In this document: positions 7,493 through 16,873 of the stretch, one piece after another
How the letters are laid out: every line of letters starts with the position of its first letter
Position numbering within the stretch: the stretch's first letter is position 1
DNA from: Arenibacterium halophilum
Lineage (GTDB): Bacteria > Pseudomonadota > Alphaproteobacteria > Rhodobacterales > Rhodobacteraceae
NCBI RefSeq assembly: GCF_005938225.1
Contig: NZ_VCPC01000003.1
Location: forward strand, 558,001 to 622,000
Length of the DNA stretch: 64,000 nucleotides
Reading direction: 5' to 3'
Made by a program: the position numbers and the translations under genes
The notes under the pieces: generated by a model
Database searches by the model: none
What the model was told of the DNA's origin: nothing
The model's input: only the letters and a program-made list of their open reading frames with translations

Positions 7493-8678
7493 GCCGCTGC
7501 AACAGCGCGCTGAGCGCGCCCAGCATCAACACGGCAGCGGCGACCTCAAGGCTTGTCCCGATGTCGCCGGTCGCATCGCCCAGCCAGCCGGCGGCATAGG
7601 GGCCGACGGTCTGCGCCACGGCAAAGACCACGGTGAAGAAACTGATTGCCGCGCCCCAGCTGCTGGCGGGCAGGTTGTGCCGCACGAAGGCGGTGACGGC
7701 GCCCGGAGACATGAAGACGCAAAGCCCGAAGATCGTGGCCGAGGCGATCAGGCCCGCGCCCGAGGGGAACCAGATCGGCAGCACCGTGCCCGTGGCGATG
7801 CCGGTCAGGATCATTGCGAGCGGCAGGCCCCCGCGAAACCGTTCCAGCACCGGGCGCCACAAGAATGGGGATAGGCACAGGCAGCATCCCAGCATCACCC
7901 AGGTCAGCGCGATCAGCCGCGCGCTGGATCCCTGTTCCGTCATCCAGGCCGACAGGAAGGTGAAATAGACGATATAGCCAAGGCCGAACCCGCCGTATCC
8001 GCCCAGCTGCCCCAGCATCGCGCGAAACGGCAGCGGCTCTTTCGGCGGGCGCGGCTGCGCCGGGGGCGGGCGCAGCACCAGCCCCGACCACAGCGCCAGC
8101 GGCACCATCACCACGCAGGCCAGCCCGATCACCGTCCATGTCACCGGCCAGATGTCGTTGCCCCATGTGTCCAGCATCAGCGGCAGCACCGCCCCCGACA
8201 GAACGATCCCCAGACCCCCGCCAAAGCCGAACAGCAACGCGATTGCCAACGCGGTCTTGCGCGGTGCGTCGTGGAACAACTGCGCGGTCAGCGCGCCCGC
8301 CGTGGAAAACGACATGGCGCCAAAGACGCCGGCCAGGATGCGCCACAGGCTTTGCCACCACAGCGCCTCGTTCTGGCCGGTCGCCAGCAGCGACAGCGCG
8401 GTGGTCACAAGGCCGAAGTTGAACAGATGCGCCGGGCTGATCCGCCCGATCAGCGCCATCGTAAGGACCGCGCCCACGATGTAGCCCAGCGCATTGGCCG
8501 TGTTCAGCCACCCGGCCTGCGCATAGGTCCACCCCAGTTCCGATTTCATCGCGGGCAGGATCAGCCCATAGGCAAAGCGCGCAAACCCGTTGGTGACGCA
8601 GACCCCAAGGCACAGCCCGAACAGCACAAGCCAGGGCCGGGCCGGTCCTGCGGGGGTATCGGTGGCTTGGGCTGTCAT
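7464..8678 (-). CDS. MFS transporter, YbfB/YjiJ family
   Basis: A 404-residue major-facilitator protein with about 12 hydrophobic segments. The first repeat has the family-typical NGFARFAYGLILPAM and GWTYAQAGWLNTANALGY. The second half starts after a proline-rich cytoplasmic loop (RPPPAQPRPPKEP, about 205-220). The substrate is unknown; YbfB/YjiJ relatives are mostly uncharacterised exporters. The gene stands alone between convergent and divergent neighbours. Confidence 0.8.
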   Translation of the reverse strand: MTAQATDTPAGPARPWLVLFGLCLGVCVTNGFARFAYGLILPAMKSELGWTYAQAGWLNTANALGYIVGAVLTMALIGRISPAHLFNFGLVTTALSLLATGQNEALWWQSLWRILAGVFGAMSFSTAGALTAQLFHDAPRKTALAIALLFGFGGGLGIVLSGAVLPLMLDTWGNDIWPVTWTVIGLACVVMVPLALWSGLVLRPPPAQPRPPKEPLPFRAMLGQLGGYGGFGLGYIVYFTFLSAWMTEQGSSARLIALTWVMLGCCLCLSPFLWRPVLERFRGGLPLAMILTGIATGTVLPIWFPSGAGLIASATIFGLCVFMSPGAVTAFVRHNLPASSWGAAISFFTVVFAVAQTVGPYAAGWLGDATGDIGTSLEVAAAVLMLGALSALLQRPIRPAGSAP

Positions 8679-8809
8679 CTGCTGCGCTTTCCCTCGTTGC
8701 GTGCCGCGACCCTAGCCTGCGCCCGTGGGGCTGTCCATTTCCGGGCCGTTGCGCTTGTTTTCGCGGCCCGGTGTGATAGCAGGGCTGCCAAGTGGACAAG
8801 GTGAATGCG

Positions 8810-9883
8810 ATGGACGATCTCAAGTCGAAGTATCTGGGCCAGATTGCCGATGCGGCAGACGAAAACGCGCTTGAGCAGATCCGTCTGGCCGCCGTCGGCA
8901 AGAAGGGCGAAGTGGCGCTGAAGATGCGCGAACTTGGCCGCATGACGCCCGAGGAACGGCAGACCGCAGGCCCGGCGCTGAACGCGCTGAAGGATGAAAT
9001 CAACTCGGCCCTTGCCGCCAAGAAGGCGGCGCTGGAAGACGCGGCGCTGGATGAACGGCTGCGCAGCGAGTGGCTGGATGTGACCCTGCCGGGCCGCCCG
9101 CGCCACCAGGGCAGCGTGCACCCCGTCAGCCAGGTGACCGAAGAGTTGACGGCGATCTTTGCCGAAATGGGCTTCTCCGTAGCCGAAGGGCCGCGCATCG
9201 ACACCGATTGGTACAATTTCGACGCGCTGAACATTCCCGGCCACCACCCCGCGCGGGCCGAGATGGACACCTTCTACATGCACCGCGCCGAGGGCGACAA
9301 TCGCCCGCCGCATGTGCTTCGGACCCACACCAGCCCGGTGCAGATCCGCACGATGGAAAAGATGGGCGCGCCGCTGCGCATCATCTGCCCCGGTGGTGTC
9401 TACCGTGCCGATTACGACCAGACCCACACGCCGATGTTCCACCAGGTCGAAGGCCTGGCGATCGACAAGAACATCTCGATGGCGAACCTGAAATGGACGC
9501 TCGAGGAATTCTTTGCCGCGTTTTTTGAAATCGACGGCATCAAGACCCGCTTCCGCGCCTCGCATTTCCCCTTCACCGAGCCGTCGGCCGAAGTCGACAT
9601 CCAGTGTTCCTGGGTCGACGGACAGCTGCGCATCGGCGAAGGCGACGGTTGGATGGAGGTTCTGGGCTCGGGCATGGTGCACCCCAAGGTGCTGGCCGCC
9701 GGTGGCATCGACCCCGACAAATGGCAGGGCTTTGCCTTTGGCATGGGCATCGACCGCATCGCGATGCTGAAATACGGCATCCCCGACCTGCGCGCGTTCT
9801 TCGACAGCGACCTGCGCTGGCTGCGCCACTACGGCTTTGCCAGCCTTGACCAGCCGACGCTGCACGGCGGGTTGAGCAGGTAA
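8810..9883 (+). CDS. pheS: Phenylalanyl-tRNA synthetase alpha subunit
   Basis: A 357-residue class II synthetase subunit. An N-terminal coiled coil (about 1-85) is followed by the catalytic domain with [10 protein letters not shown], the motif-2 region and motif 3 [15 protein letters not shown] near the C-terminus. ATG at 8810 gives the conserved [10 protein letters not shown] start; an in-frame GTG lies 18 bases earlier. It works as an alpha2-beta2 enzyme with PheT, encoded 449 bases downstream with a small membrane-protein gene in between. Confidence 0.96.
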   Translation: MDDLKSKYLGQIADAADENALEQIRLAAVGKKGEVALKMRELGRMTPEERQTAGPALNALKDEINSALAAKKAALEDAALDERLRSEWLDVTLPGRPRHQGSVHPVSQVTEELTAIFAEMGFSVAEGPRIDTDWYNFDALNIPGHHPARAEMDTFYMHRAEGDNRPPHVLRTHTSPVQIRTMEKMGAPLRIICPGGVYRADYDQTHTPMFHQVEGLAIDKNISMANLKWTLEEFFAAFFEIDGIKTRFRASHFPFTEPSAEVDIQCSWVDGQLRIGEGDGWMEVLGSGMVHPKVLAAGGIDPDKWQGFAFGMGIDRIAMLKYGIPDLRAFFDSDLRWLRHYGFASLDQPTLHGGLSR

Positions 9884-10036
9884 GGGCATACCCCGGCGGC
9901 ACCGCTGGGTGGCGCCTGCCCGTGCCGGCGCGACCATTGGCATAACGCTGGCACCCGCCGCCAGCCTTGCATCTTGGCCCTTTCTTTGCCATTGCCACAT
10001 CTGACCGAAACCAACCCGAACCACGGGGAGCAGGGG

Positions 10037-10315
10037 ATGCTGTTTCACTCTGACAACCGCAACGGAAGCGACCGCGGCAAGCGTATCTATGCGCTGTTCG
10101 AAATCGTCTACACGGCCATCGATTTCCTGGCCGCCATGATGTTTCTTGTCGGTTCGGTCATGTTCCTGTCAGAGGCATGGCAGACCCCCGGCACCTGGCT
10201 GTTCATCGTCGGGTCGGTGCTGTTTGCGACCAAGCCGACATTGCGGCTGGCGCGGGAACTGAAACTTGCGGCCATCGGCGACACCGACGATCTGGCCAAA
10301 CGCCTGCACGGCTGA
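10037..10315 (+). CDS. YrhK-like small membrane protein
   Basis: A 92-residue protein with two membrane helices (about 25-48 and 55-72) and a conserved F-E-I-V-Y-T-A-I-D / W-L-F-I-V-G-S-x-L-F pattern that I recognise as a YrhK-type domain. Function is unknown. A GGGGAGCAGGGG tract precedes the ATG. It lies between pheS and pheT with only 16 bases to the pheT start, so it probably shares their transcript. Confidence 0.72.
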   Translation: MLFHSDNRNGSDRGKRIYALFEIVYTAIDFLAAMMFLVGSVMFLSEAWQTPGTWLFIVGSVLFATKPTLRLARELKLAAIGDTDDLAKRLHG

Positions 10316-10331
10316 CCAAGGATACGCGACC

Positions 10332-12728
10332 ATGAAATTCACCCTGTCCTGGCTCAAGGATCACCTGGATACAAAGGCCAGCGTTGACGAAATCGCCGAG
10401 GCGCTGACCGACCTTGGGCTCGAGGTCGAGGACATCGTGAACCCCGGCGACAAGCTGGGCGATTTCACGCTTGGCTATGTCACGCAAGCGGAACAGCACC
10501 CCGATGCCGACCGGCTGCGCATCTGCAAGGTCGACACCGACGAGGGCGAATTGCAGATCATCTGCGGCGCCCCGAACGCGCGGCAGGGCATCACTGTGGT
10601 GGTCGCCAAGCCCGGCGTCTACGTCCCCGGCATCGACACCACCATCGGCGTGGGCAAGATTCGCGGCGTCGAAAGTTTCGGCATGATGGCCTCGGAACGC
10701 GAGCTGGAGCTGTCGGACGAACACGACGGCATTATCGAGCTGCCCTCGGGCGAGGTGGGCGAAAGGTTCGTGGACTGGCTGGCCGCGAATGACCCGGCCA
10801 AGGTGGACCCGGTGATCGAAATCGCGATCACCCCGAACCGGCCCGACGCGCTGGGTGTGCGTGGCATCGCTCGCGACCTGGCGGCGCGCGGTCTTGGCAC
10901 GCTGAAACCGCGCAATGTCGATCCCGTGGAAGGCGCGTTTGCCTGCCCGGTCAAGGTAAGCATCAACGACGACACGCTGGACGGCTGCCCCGTCTTCGCA
11001 GGCCGCGTGATCCGGGGTGTCAGGAACGGCCCCAGCCCCGCGTGGCTGCAAAACCGCCTGCGGGCCATCGGCCTGCGCCCGATCTCGGCGCTGGTCGACG
11101 TCACCAACTTCTTCACCTTCGACCGCAACCGCCCGCTGCACGTCTTTGACGTGGACAAGATGCAGGGCAACTTGCGTGTCCACCGCGCCGAAGGCGGCGA
11201 GGTGCTGGAGGCGCTGGACGAACGCAGCTATACTTTCCAGCCCGGCATGATCATGATCTCGGACGATGAAGGCCCCGAAAGCATCGCCGGCGTCATGGGC
11301 GGCGAGCCCACAGGCGTCAGCGAAGAGACCACGACCGTGTTCCTTGAATCGGCCTTCTGGGATCACGTCCAGATCGCCATGACGGGCCGCGCGCTCAAGA
11401 TCAATTCGGATGCGCGCTACCGTTTCGAACGCGGCGTCGATCCCGAATTCACCCTGCCGGGGCTGGAACTGGCGACGCGGATGATCCTTGACCTCTGTGG
11501 TGGCGAGCCATCCGAGATGGTGGTGGCGGGCGACGTGCCCGACCACTCCCGCGCCTACCGGCTGGATGCCGCGCGGGTGCAAAGCCTCGTCGGGATGGAG
11601 ATTCCCGAAAGCGAACAGCGCCAGTCGCTGACCCGCCTCGGCTTCCGTCTCGAAGGCATGATGGCCCATGTGCCCAGCTGGCGCCCCGACGTGCAGGGCG
11701 AGGCCGATCTGGTCGAGGAAGTGGCCCGCATCGCCTCGCTGACGAAACTGGTGGGCAAACCGCTGCCGCGCCTCGGCTCGGGCATTCCGCGTCCGGTGAT
11801 GACTCCGATGCAGCGCCGCGAACAGGCGGCCCGGCGCAGCGCGGCGGCGCTTGGCTACAACGAATGCGTCACCTATTCCTTCATCGACCGCACCAGCGCG
11901 GCGCTGTTTGGCGGTGGCGACGACGCCACGATGCTGGAAAACCCGATCAGCTCGGAAATGAGCCATATGCGTCCCTCTTTGCTCCCCGGCCTGTTGCAGG
12001 CGGCGGCCCGCAACCAGGCGCGCGGCTTCCACGATTTCGGCCTGTTCGAAATAGGCGCGGCCTTTGATGGCGGTGAACCTGAACAGCAGCACACCCAGAT
12101 CGCGGGCCTTCTGGTCGGGCGCACCGGGCCGAAGAACGTGCATGGCGCCGCCCGCGCGGTGGATGTCTTCGATGTGAAATCCGACGCCGAGGCGGTGCTC
12201 GCCGCCATGGGCGCGCCCGCCAAGGTGCAAATCCTGCGCGGCGCCGAAGGCTGGTGGCATCCGGGCCGCCACGGCAAGATCTGCCTTGGTCCCAAGAAGG
12301 TTCTGGGCATCTTCGGAGAGGTCCACCCAAAGGTGCTGGCCGAGATGGACGTGAAAGGTCCGGTCATGGCCTTCACCCTCTGGCCCGAGGAAATCCCGCT
12401 GCCCCGCAAGACTGGCGCGACCCGCCCGGCATTGGCACTGCGCGATCTTCAGCCGGTGGATCGTGACTTTGCCTTTGTGGTCGATCAGCAGGTCGAGGCG
12501 CTGACGCTGGTCAACGCGGCCGCCGGCGCCGACAAGGCGCTGATCGACGAAGTGCGCGTCTTCGACGAATTCATCGGTGGCAGCCTGGGCGAGGGCAAGA
12601 AATCCATCGCCCTCACCGTGCGGCTGCAACCCACCGACAAGACGCTGACCGAAGCCGAAATCGAAGCGGCATCGGCCAAGATCGTCGAAAAGGTCGCCAA
12701 GGCCACCGGCGGCAACCTGCGCGGCTGA
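10332..12728 (+). CDS. pheT: Phenylalanyl-tRNA synthetase beta subunit
   Basis: 798 residues, the normal length for bacterial PheT. Domains in order: N-terminal strand (MKFTLSWLKDHL), EMAP/OB tRNA-binding domain (about 40-150, with HPDADRLRICKVD), B3/B4 editing domain (about 210-370, with RPLHVFDVDK), B5, the catalytic-like core, and the C-terminal FDX-ACB anticodon-binding domain (about 700-798). The start ATG follows a CAAGGATACGCGACC leader. The ytoQ gene follows after 17 bases. Confidence 0.96.
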   Translation: MKFTLSWLKDHLDTKASVDEIAEALTDLGLEVEDIVNPGDKLGDFTLGYVTQAEQHPDADRLRICKVDTDEGELQIICGAPNARQGITVVVAKPGVYVPGIDTTIGVGKIRGVESFGMMASERELELSDEHDGIIELPSGEVGERFVDWLAANDPAKVDPVIEIAITPNRPDALGVRGIARDLAARGLGTLKPRNVDPVEGAFACPVKVSINDDTLDGCPVFAGRVIRGVRNGPSPAWLQNRLRAIGLRPISALVDVTNFFTFDRNRPLHVFDVDKMQGNLRVHRAEGGEVLEALDERSYTFQPGMIMISDDEGPESIAGVMGGEPTGVSEETTTVFLESAFWDHVQIAMTGRALKINSDARYRFERGVDPEFTLPGLELATRMILDLCGGEPSEMVVAGDVPDHSRAYRLDAARVQSLVGMEIPESEQRQSLTRLGFRLEGMMAHVPSWRPDVQGEADLVEEVARIASLTKLVGKPLPRLGSGIPRPVMTPMQRREQAARRSAAALGYNECVTYSFIDRTSAALFGGGDDATMLENPISSEMSHMRPSLLPGLLQAAARNQARGFHDFGLFEIGAAFDGGEPEQQHTQIAGLLVGRTGPKNVHGAARAVDVFDVKSDAEAVLAAMGAPAKVQILRGAEGWWHPGRHGKICLGPKKVLGIFGEVHPKVLAEMDVKGPVMAFTLWPEEIPLPRKTGATRPALALRDLQPVDRDFAFVVDQQVEALTLVNAAAGADKALIDEVRVFDEFIGGSLGEGKKSIALTVRLQPTDKTLTEAEIEAASAKIVEKVAKATGGNLRG

Positions 12729-12745
12729 CAACAGGAGCGACAGCT

Positions 12746-13195
12746 ATGACATACCGCGTCTACCTCAGCGGCGAAATCCACACCGACTGGCGCGAGCGGA
12801 TCATCGCGGGCGCCAATGGTCTTGATGTCACCTTCTCGGCCCCGGTGACCGACCACGCCGCCTCGGACGATTGCGGCGTGGCTATCCTGGGCGCGGAGCC
12901 GAACAAGGTCTGGCACGATCACAAGGGCGCAAAGCTCAACGCGATCCGCACCCGCAAGTTGATCGCCGAGGCCGATATCGTGGTGGTCCGCTTCGGCGCG
13001 CAGTACAAACAGTGGAACGCGGCGTTTGACGCGGGCTACGCCGCCGCCTTGGGCAAGTCGCTGATCGTCCTGCATGGCCCCGACCATGCCCACGCGCTGA
13101 AAGAGGTCTGCGCCGCCGCGCTCGCCGTCGCCGAAGAACCGGAACAGGTGGTCGACATCCTGCGCTACACCCTCGACGGCACGCTGCCGTCCTAG
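12746..13195 (+). CDS. YtoQ family protein
   Basis: A 149-residue protein matching the YtoQ family, which resembles nucleoside 2-deoxyribosyltransferases in fold. The N-terminal VYLSGEIHTDWRE and central GAEPNKVWHDHKGAKLN are hallmark segments. No substrate has been established as far as I know. It starts 17 bases after pheT with an AGGAG, so it is likely co-transcribed. Confidence 0.78.
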   Translation: MTYRVYLSGEIHTDWRERIIAGANGLDVTFSAPVTDHAASDDCGVAILGAEPNKVWHDHKGAKLNAIRTRKLIAEADIVVVRFGAQYKQWNAAFDAGYAAALGKSLIVLHGPDHAHALKEVCAAALAVAEEPEQVVDILRYTLDGTLPS

Positions 13196-13196
13196 T

Positions 13197-13260
13197 CTTC
13201 TTTGGGCTCCAAATATCCCGGGGGAGTCCCGCAGGGACGGGGGCAGAGCCCCCACCTTCC
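13197..13260 (+). repeat. Dispersed two-hairpin intergenic element
   Basis: Conserved box (TTTGGGCTCCAAATATCCC, then GGGGGA) followed by hairpin 1 GTCCC-GCA-GGGAC (13226-13238) and hairpin 2 GGGGGCAGAGCCCCC (13239-13253). It begins two bases after the ytoQ stop codon and could also act as its 3' end. See the copies at 43108, 49009, 56042, 56121 and 61814. Confidence 0.8.
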
Positions 13261-13508
13261 GTGGCTGCCGTGTCCCGACATCCATGTCGACCCATGCTTA
13301 GGTACGGCAAGAGCGCGGTAAACGCGGGCAGGCGATTTCGCTCTCCCAAGACACGCGAATAGCTGTAAGGTTGACCTGTCCCGCATCTCTTCGCGGGCAA
13401 ATGGTGGGCGGTGGCGCGGTAAGGTCGCAAAAAAACATCGCAGGGTGAAAACAACAAAAGGCGCCCCAACTGCGAAGCCGCATGTCAGGGTCGGTCGAGG
13501 AACGTCAT
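13261..13508. other. Intergenic region before mscL, no gene seen
   Basis: About 250 bases with no credible open frame or tRNA. It must hold the mscL promoter, but no clear -35/-10 pair stands out. A run of A (AAAAAAA) occurs near 13430. Confidence 0.5.
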
Positions 13509-13943
13509 ATGCTGCAGGAATTCAAGGATTTCATCGCCAAGGGCAATGTCATGGACATGGCCGTTGGTATCATCGTCGGCGCGGCCTTCACGGCCATCGT
13601 CAGCTCGATGGTCGCCGATATCATCAACCCGATCATCGGGCTGTTCACGGGCGGCGTCGATTTCACCAACAACTATTTCGTACTGTCGGGTGACGTGCCC
13701 GCCGGCGCCAGCCTCGAGGCCGCGCGCGAGGCGGGGGCCTCGGTCTTTGCCTATGGCAGCTTCCTCATGGCGGTCATCAATTTCCTGATCATCGCATGGG
13801 TGGTCTTCGTGTTGGTGAAGATGGTGAACCGGGTCAAGGCAATGGCGGAAAAGCCGGACGAAGTCGCGCCCGAAGTCAAAACCGGCCCTTCGGAAAAGGA
13901 TATTCTGATCGAAATCCGCGATGCGCTGAAAGCGCAGGGCTGA
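13509..13943 (+). CDS. mscL: Large-conductance mechanosensitive channel
   Basis: A 144-residue MscL, the pentameric inner-membrane emergency valve that opens on osmotic downshock. It has the N-terminal amphipathic [22 protein letters not shown]1 with [22 protein letters not shown], a periplasmic loop (about 50-80), TM2 (about 85-108) and the cytoplasmic helix ending [10 protein letters not shown]. The ATG at 13509 gives the canonical start; the frame is open further upstream but not conserved there. A terminator lies 12 bases after the stop. Confidence 0.95.
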   Translation: MLQEFKDFIAKGNVMDMAVGIIVGAAFTAIVSSMVADIINPIIGLFTGGVDFTNNYFVLSGDVPAGASLEAAREAGASVFAYGSFLMAVINFLIIAWVVFVLVKMVNRVKAMAEKPDEVAPEVKTGPSEKDILIEIRDALKAQG

Positions 13944-13955
13944 CGCAGCGAAACC

Positions 13956-13980
13956 GCCCCCGGGCCATCCCGGGGGCTTT
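13956..13980 (+). terminator. Hairpin terminator between mscL and ald
   Basis: A nine-pair GC stem, GCCCCCGGG / CCCGGGGGC with a CCAT loop, followed by only TTT. It sits between convergent genes and could serve both. Confidence 0.65.
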
Positions 13981-13986
13981 CAGAGC

Positions 13987-15108
13987 CTAGCTCTGCTTGA
14001 CGATCACCTGCGGCGAGGTCACGTCGATCCCCAGCGCCTTGCCGACCGCGAAATAGGTCAGCTTGCCCGCGTGGACGTTCAGACCATTCAGCAGATGCGG
14101 ATCGGTGGCGCAGGCCTCGCGCCAGCCCTTGTCGGCCAGCGCCAGCATGAAGGGCATCGTGGCATTCCCAAGTGCAATGGTTGACGTCCGCGCCACGGCG
14201 CCGGGCATGTTCGCGACGCAGTAATGCATGATCCCGTCCACGTCATAGATGGGATCCTGGTGGGTGGTCGCGCGAGATGTTTCGAAACAGCCGCCCTGGT
14301 CGATGGCCACATCTACAATCGCGGCACCCGGTTTCATGTCGGCCAGCTGCGCGCGGCTGACCAGCTTGGGCGCGGCGGCGCCGGGGATCAGCACCGCGCC
14401 GATCACCATGTCGGCCTGCGCGACCAGTTCAGCCGTGTTGCCTGCACTGGCGTAGGAGGTCTTGAACACCCCGCCAAAGGCGTCATCCAGATAGCGCATC
14501 CGCGGCAATGACCGATCCAGCACCGTGACATCCGCTCCCATCCCGGCCGCTACGCGGGCCGCATGGGTGCCCACCACGCCGCCGCCAATCACCGCCACGC
14601 GCGCCGGGCCCACGCCGGGCACGCCGCCCATCAGCACGCCGCGCCCGCCATTGGCCTTTTGCAGCGTCCACGCCCCCACCTGCGGCGCCAGCTTGCCCGC
14701 AACTTCGGACATGGGCGCCAGCAGCGGCAGCCCCCCGGCAGCATCGGTCACGGTTTCATAGGCAATCGCGGTGCAGCCCGAGGCCAGCAGATCGCGGGTC
14801 TGGTCCGGGTCCGGCGCCAGGTGCAGGTAGGTGAACAGCAGCTGCCCCTCGCGCAGCATCTTGCGCTCACCCGCCTGGGGTTCCTTGACCTTCACGATCA
14901 TCTCGGCGCTGGCAAAAATCTCCTCGGCCGTGTCGACGATCTGCGCGCCGGCGGCGATGTAATCGGCATCGGGGAACCCGGCGCCAACGCCTGCACCCTG
15001 CTGGATCATCACCTCGTGCCCGTGGGCCACGGCCTCTCGCGCGGCATTCGGCGTCATCCCGACGCGAAATTCCTGGGGTTTGATCTCTGTTGGGCAGCCG
15101 AGTTTCAT
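13987..15108 (-). CDS. ald: Alanine dehydrogenase
   Basis: A 373-residue NAD-dependent L-alanine dehydrogenase (L-alanine to pyruvate and ammonia). Hallmarks are the N-terminal GCPTEIKPQEFRVGMTP, the catalytic YLHLAPD histidine region, the Rossmann VIGGGVVGTHAARVAAGMGA and the C-terminal GNATMPFMLALADKGW. It is divergent from an Lrp/AsnC regulator with about 150 bases between starts. That is the usual arrangement for alanine-responsive control. Confidence 0.95.
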   Translation of the reverse strand: MKLGCPTEIKPQEFRVGMTPNAAREAVAHGHEVMIQQGAGVGAGFPDADYIAAGAQIVDTAEEIFASAEMIVKVKEPQAGERKMLREGQLLFTYLHLAPDPDQTRDLLASGCTAIAYETVTDAAGGLPLLAPMSEVAGKLAPQVGAWTLQKANGGRGVLMGGVPGVGPARVAVIGGGVVGTHAARVAAGMGADVTVLDRSLPRMRYLDDAFGGVFKTSYASAGNTAELVAQADMVIGAVLIPGAAAPKLVSRAQLADMKPGAAIVDVAIDQGGCFETSRATTHQDPIYDVDGIMHYCVANMPGAVARTSTIALGNATMPFMLALADKGWREACATDPHLLNGLNVHAGKLTYFAVGKALGIDVTSPQVIVKQS

Positions 15109-15168
15109 CTTGGTCTCCTTTGGGTCGCGGTGACACTTTTTTGATAGGGTAGGCTAGCGCGGAACCTG

Positions 15169-15251
15169 TGCAAGAAATTTCAAAGATATGCCTGGGTCAC
15201 CGGCTATCCATCGAATTTCCTTCGACATCAGGCCGGCTGCGTGCAAGAAAT
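15169..15251. promoter_or_regulatory. Candidate Lrp-type sites between ald and its regulator
   Basis: The 11-base word GTGCAAGAAAT occurs twice in direct orientation, at 15169-15179 and 15241-15251. The start-to-start distance is 72 bases, close to seven helical turns. The first copy runs into a GAAATTTC palindrome (15174-15181). Repeated phased sites are typical for Lrp/AsnC regulators; binding here is inferred. Confidence 0.4.
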
Positions 15252-15259
15252 CGCCGCGC

Positions 15260-15730
15260 ATGAGTATTGATTCCATAGATCGTCGCATACTGGATGCCCT
15301 GCAACGTTCAGGGCGGATGTCGAATGCCGACCTGTCCGAGCGTGTTCATCTGTCGCCCTCGGCGTGCCACCGTCGTGTGCAACGGCTGGAGGCCGAAGGC
15401 TATATCGCCAAATACGTCGCCCTGCTTGATGCGCGCAAGCTGGGCGTGCCCACAACGGTTTTTGTCGAAATCACACTACAGGGGCAGGCGGATGATCTGC
15501 TGGACGCCTTCGAGAAGGCCGTCGCGCGCATTCCCGACGTGCTGGAATGTCACCTGATGGCGGGCACGGCCGATTACCTGCTCAAGATCGTGGCCGAAGA
15601 TACCGAGGATTTCGCCCGCATCCACCGCCAGCATCTGAGCCGCCTGCCGGGAGTGGCCCAGATGCAAAGCAGCTTTGCCCTGCGTACCGTGCTGCGCACC
15701 ACGGCCCTGCCTCTGCAAGGCGGCCTTTAG
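15260..15730 (+). CDS. Lrp/AsnC family regulator, probable regulator of ald
   Basis: A 156-residue Lrp/AsnC protein. The N-terminal winged helix-turn-helix (about 5-60: DRRILDALQRSGRMSNADL, then SPSACHRRVQRL) is followed by the RAM ligand-binding domain (about 70-150, with ECHLMAGTADYLLKI). The ATG at 15260 gives the family start MSIDSIDRRIL; upstream extension lies within the operator region. Divergence from ald suggests it is the alanine-sensing activator, as in other AldR systems. Confidence 0.88.
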   Translation: MSIDSIDRRILDALQRSGRMSNADLSERVHLSPSACHRRVQRLEAEGYIAKYVALLDARKLGVPTTVFVEITLQGQADDLLDAFEKAVARIPDVLECHLMAGTADYLLKIVAEDTEDFARIHRQHLSRLPGVAQMQSSFALRTVLRTTALPLQGGL

Positions 15731-15781
15731 GTTAATATTCAGCATTGTCCGTCATTCTGCACCCGCCAAAGGAGGACAGAA

Positions 15782-16783
15782 TTGACATTCGATATTTTCG
15801 GCAAGGACACCGAATTCGCGGTATCGACCGGGGCGAATGTCTACAGCGCGCCAGGCACCAGCGGATTCGACGACCCTCCGTCGGCCAGTACCGGCCTTGT
15901 CATCACCACGTACGACGGCAACCCCGATCCGCGCCGGTTCGACCCGGGCGATACATACGACTTGTCGTGGAGCGGCCCGAGCGGGGGCGGCACCATCATC
16001 GGCGCGGTGGTGACGCGCAGCGATCCGGGGTCGGGTGGTGCTGGAATTGTCGTATTCGAAGGCCTGTTGAACGGCGCAACGGCGCAGGTGGTCTGGACCC
16101 CCGATATGGACCTGAACGCGTGGTATTATGCCAACTTCAACGGTGGCACGCCTCCGGTGTTCCACCATTCCGATCAAGATCCGGCCTATACCCACAGCTA
16201 TATCTGCTTTGCCTCCGAAACGCGGCTGTCGTCGCCGCACGGGCCGATCCGCGCCATTGATGTAACACCGGGCGATGTGCTGGACACGCTGGACCACGGG
16301 CCGCAGGCGGTGCGCTGGGTCGGGCAGGCGACGCGCCCGGGGATCGGCGCGGCCGCCCCGGTGCGGATCGGCGCAGGCAGCCTTGGCAATGCCAAGGGGC
16401 TGCGTCTGTCGGGCGACCATCGCCTGCTGATCCGGTCGCACCGGGCCGAACTGATGTTTGGCGCGGCCGAGGTGCTCGTGCCGGCCAAGGCTTTGGTGAA
16501 CGGGCGCGACATCGTGCCCGAACCCTGTGGCGCAATCACCTATGTGCATCTGCTGTTTGACCGGCACGAACTGCTTTTGGCAGGCGGCATCGCTTGTGAA
16601 AGCCTGTTTCTGGGCGAACTGGTCGAGGAAAAACTGGGCGGGGACGGCCCCGACGCCCTGTTGCGCGACAGTGTCGGGTGCAGCCGGGGAATGGCGCCCG
16701 CACGCCCGATGTTGACGGTGCAAGAGACTCGCGTTCTGCTGGCGGGGCCGTCGGTTCGGGCTGTGCCGGAGTGGCTGGGGTAG
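15782..16783 (+). CDS. Hint (Hedgehog/intein-type) domain protein
   Basis: A 333-residue protein. Residues 1-135 are a Gly/Asp/Ser-rich beta-type region of unknown fold with no clear signal peptide. From C142 (ICFASETRLSSPHGP) to about 290 is a Hint_2-type autoprocessing domain, with the GDVLD, QAVRWVG, GDHRLLIR and ITYVHLLFDRHELL blocks in the usual order. Such proteins are frequent in Rhodobacteraceae and often accompany secreted RTX-like proteins; self-cleavage here is unproven. The start is TTG at 15782, supported by AAAGGAGGACAGAA just upstream, as no ATG or GTG fits. Confidence 0.75.
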   Translation: MTFDIFGKDTEFAVSTGANVYSAPGTSGFDDPPSASTGLVITTYDGNPDPRRFDPGDTYDLSWSGPSGGGTIIGAVVTRSDPGSGGAGIVVFEGLLNGATAQVVWTPDMDLNAWYYANFNGGTPPVFHHSDQDPAYTHSYICFASETRLSSPHGPIRAIDVTPGDVLDTLDHGPQAVRWVGQATRPGIGAAAPVRIGAGSLGNAKGLRLSGDHRLLIRSHRAELMFGAAEVLVPAKALVNGRDIVPEPCGAITYVHLLFDRHELLLAGGIACESLFLGELVEEKLGGDGPDALLRDSVGCSRGMAPARPMLTVQETRVLLAGPSVRAVPEWLG

Positions 16784-16810
16784 GGCGCGTTTGACCTGCG
16801 CCAGAAACGA

Positions 16811-16839
16811 CAAACCCCCGCAGCCAAGGCCCCGGGGGT
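16811..16839 (-). terminator. Possible terminator for rpsU
   Basis: A hairpin with ACCCCCG (16814-16820) pairing CGGGGGT (16833-16839), read after rpsU on the minus strand and followed by a short GTTTGT. The T-tract is weak. Confidence 0.45.
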
Positions 16840-16873
16840 CGTCAATTTCGTGTCGGCAATGCCGTCGGAAAGC

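Noticed and set aside
10203-12731. 842-codon open frame on the minus strand opposite pheT
   Set aside because: It is a GC-bias shadow of pheT, whose family match is unambiguous. The translation is rich in His/Arg/Gly with no domain pattern.
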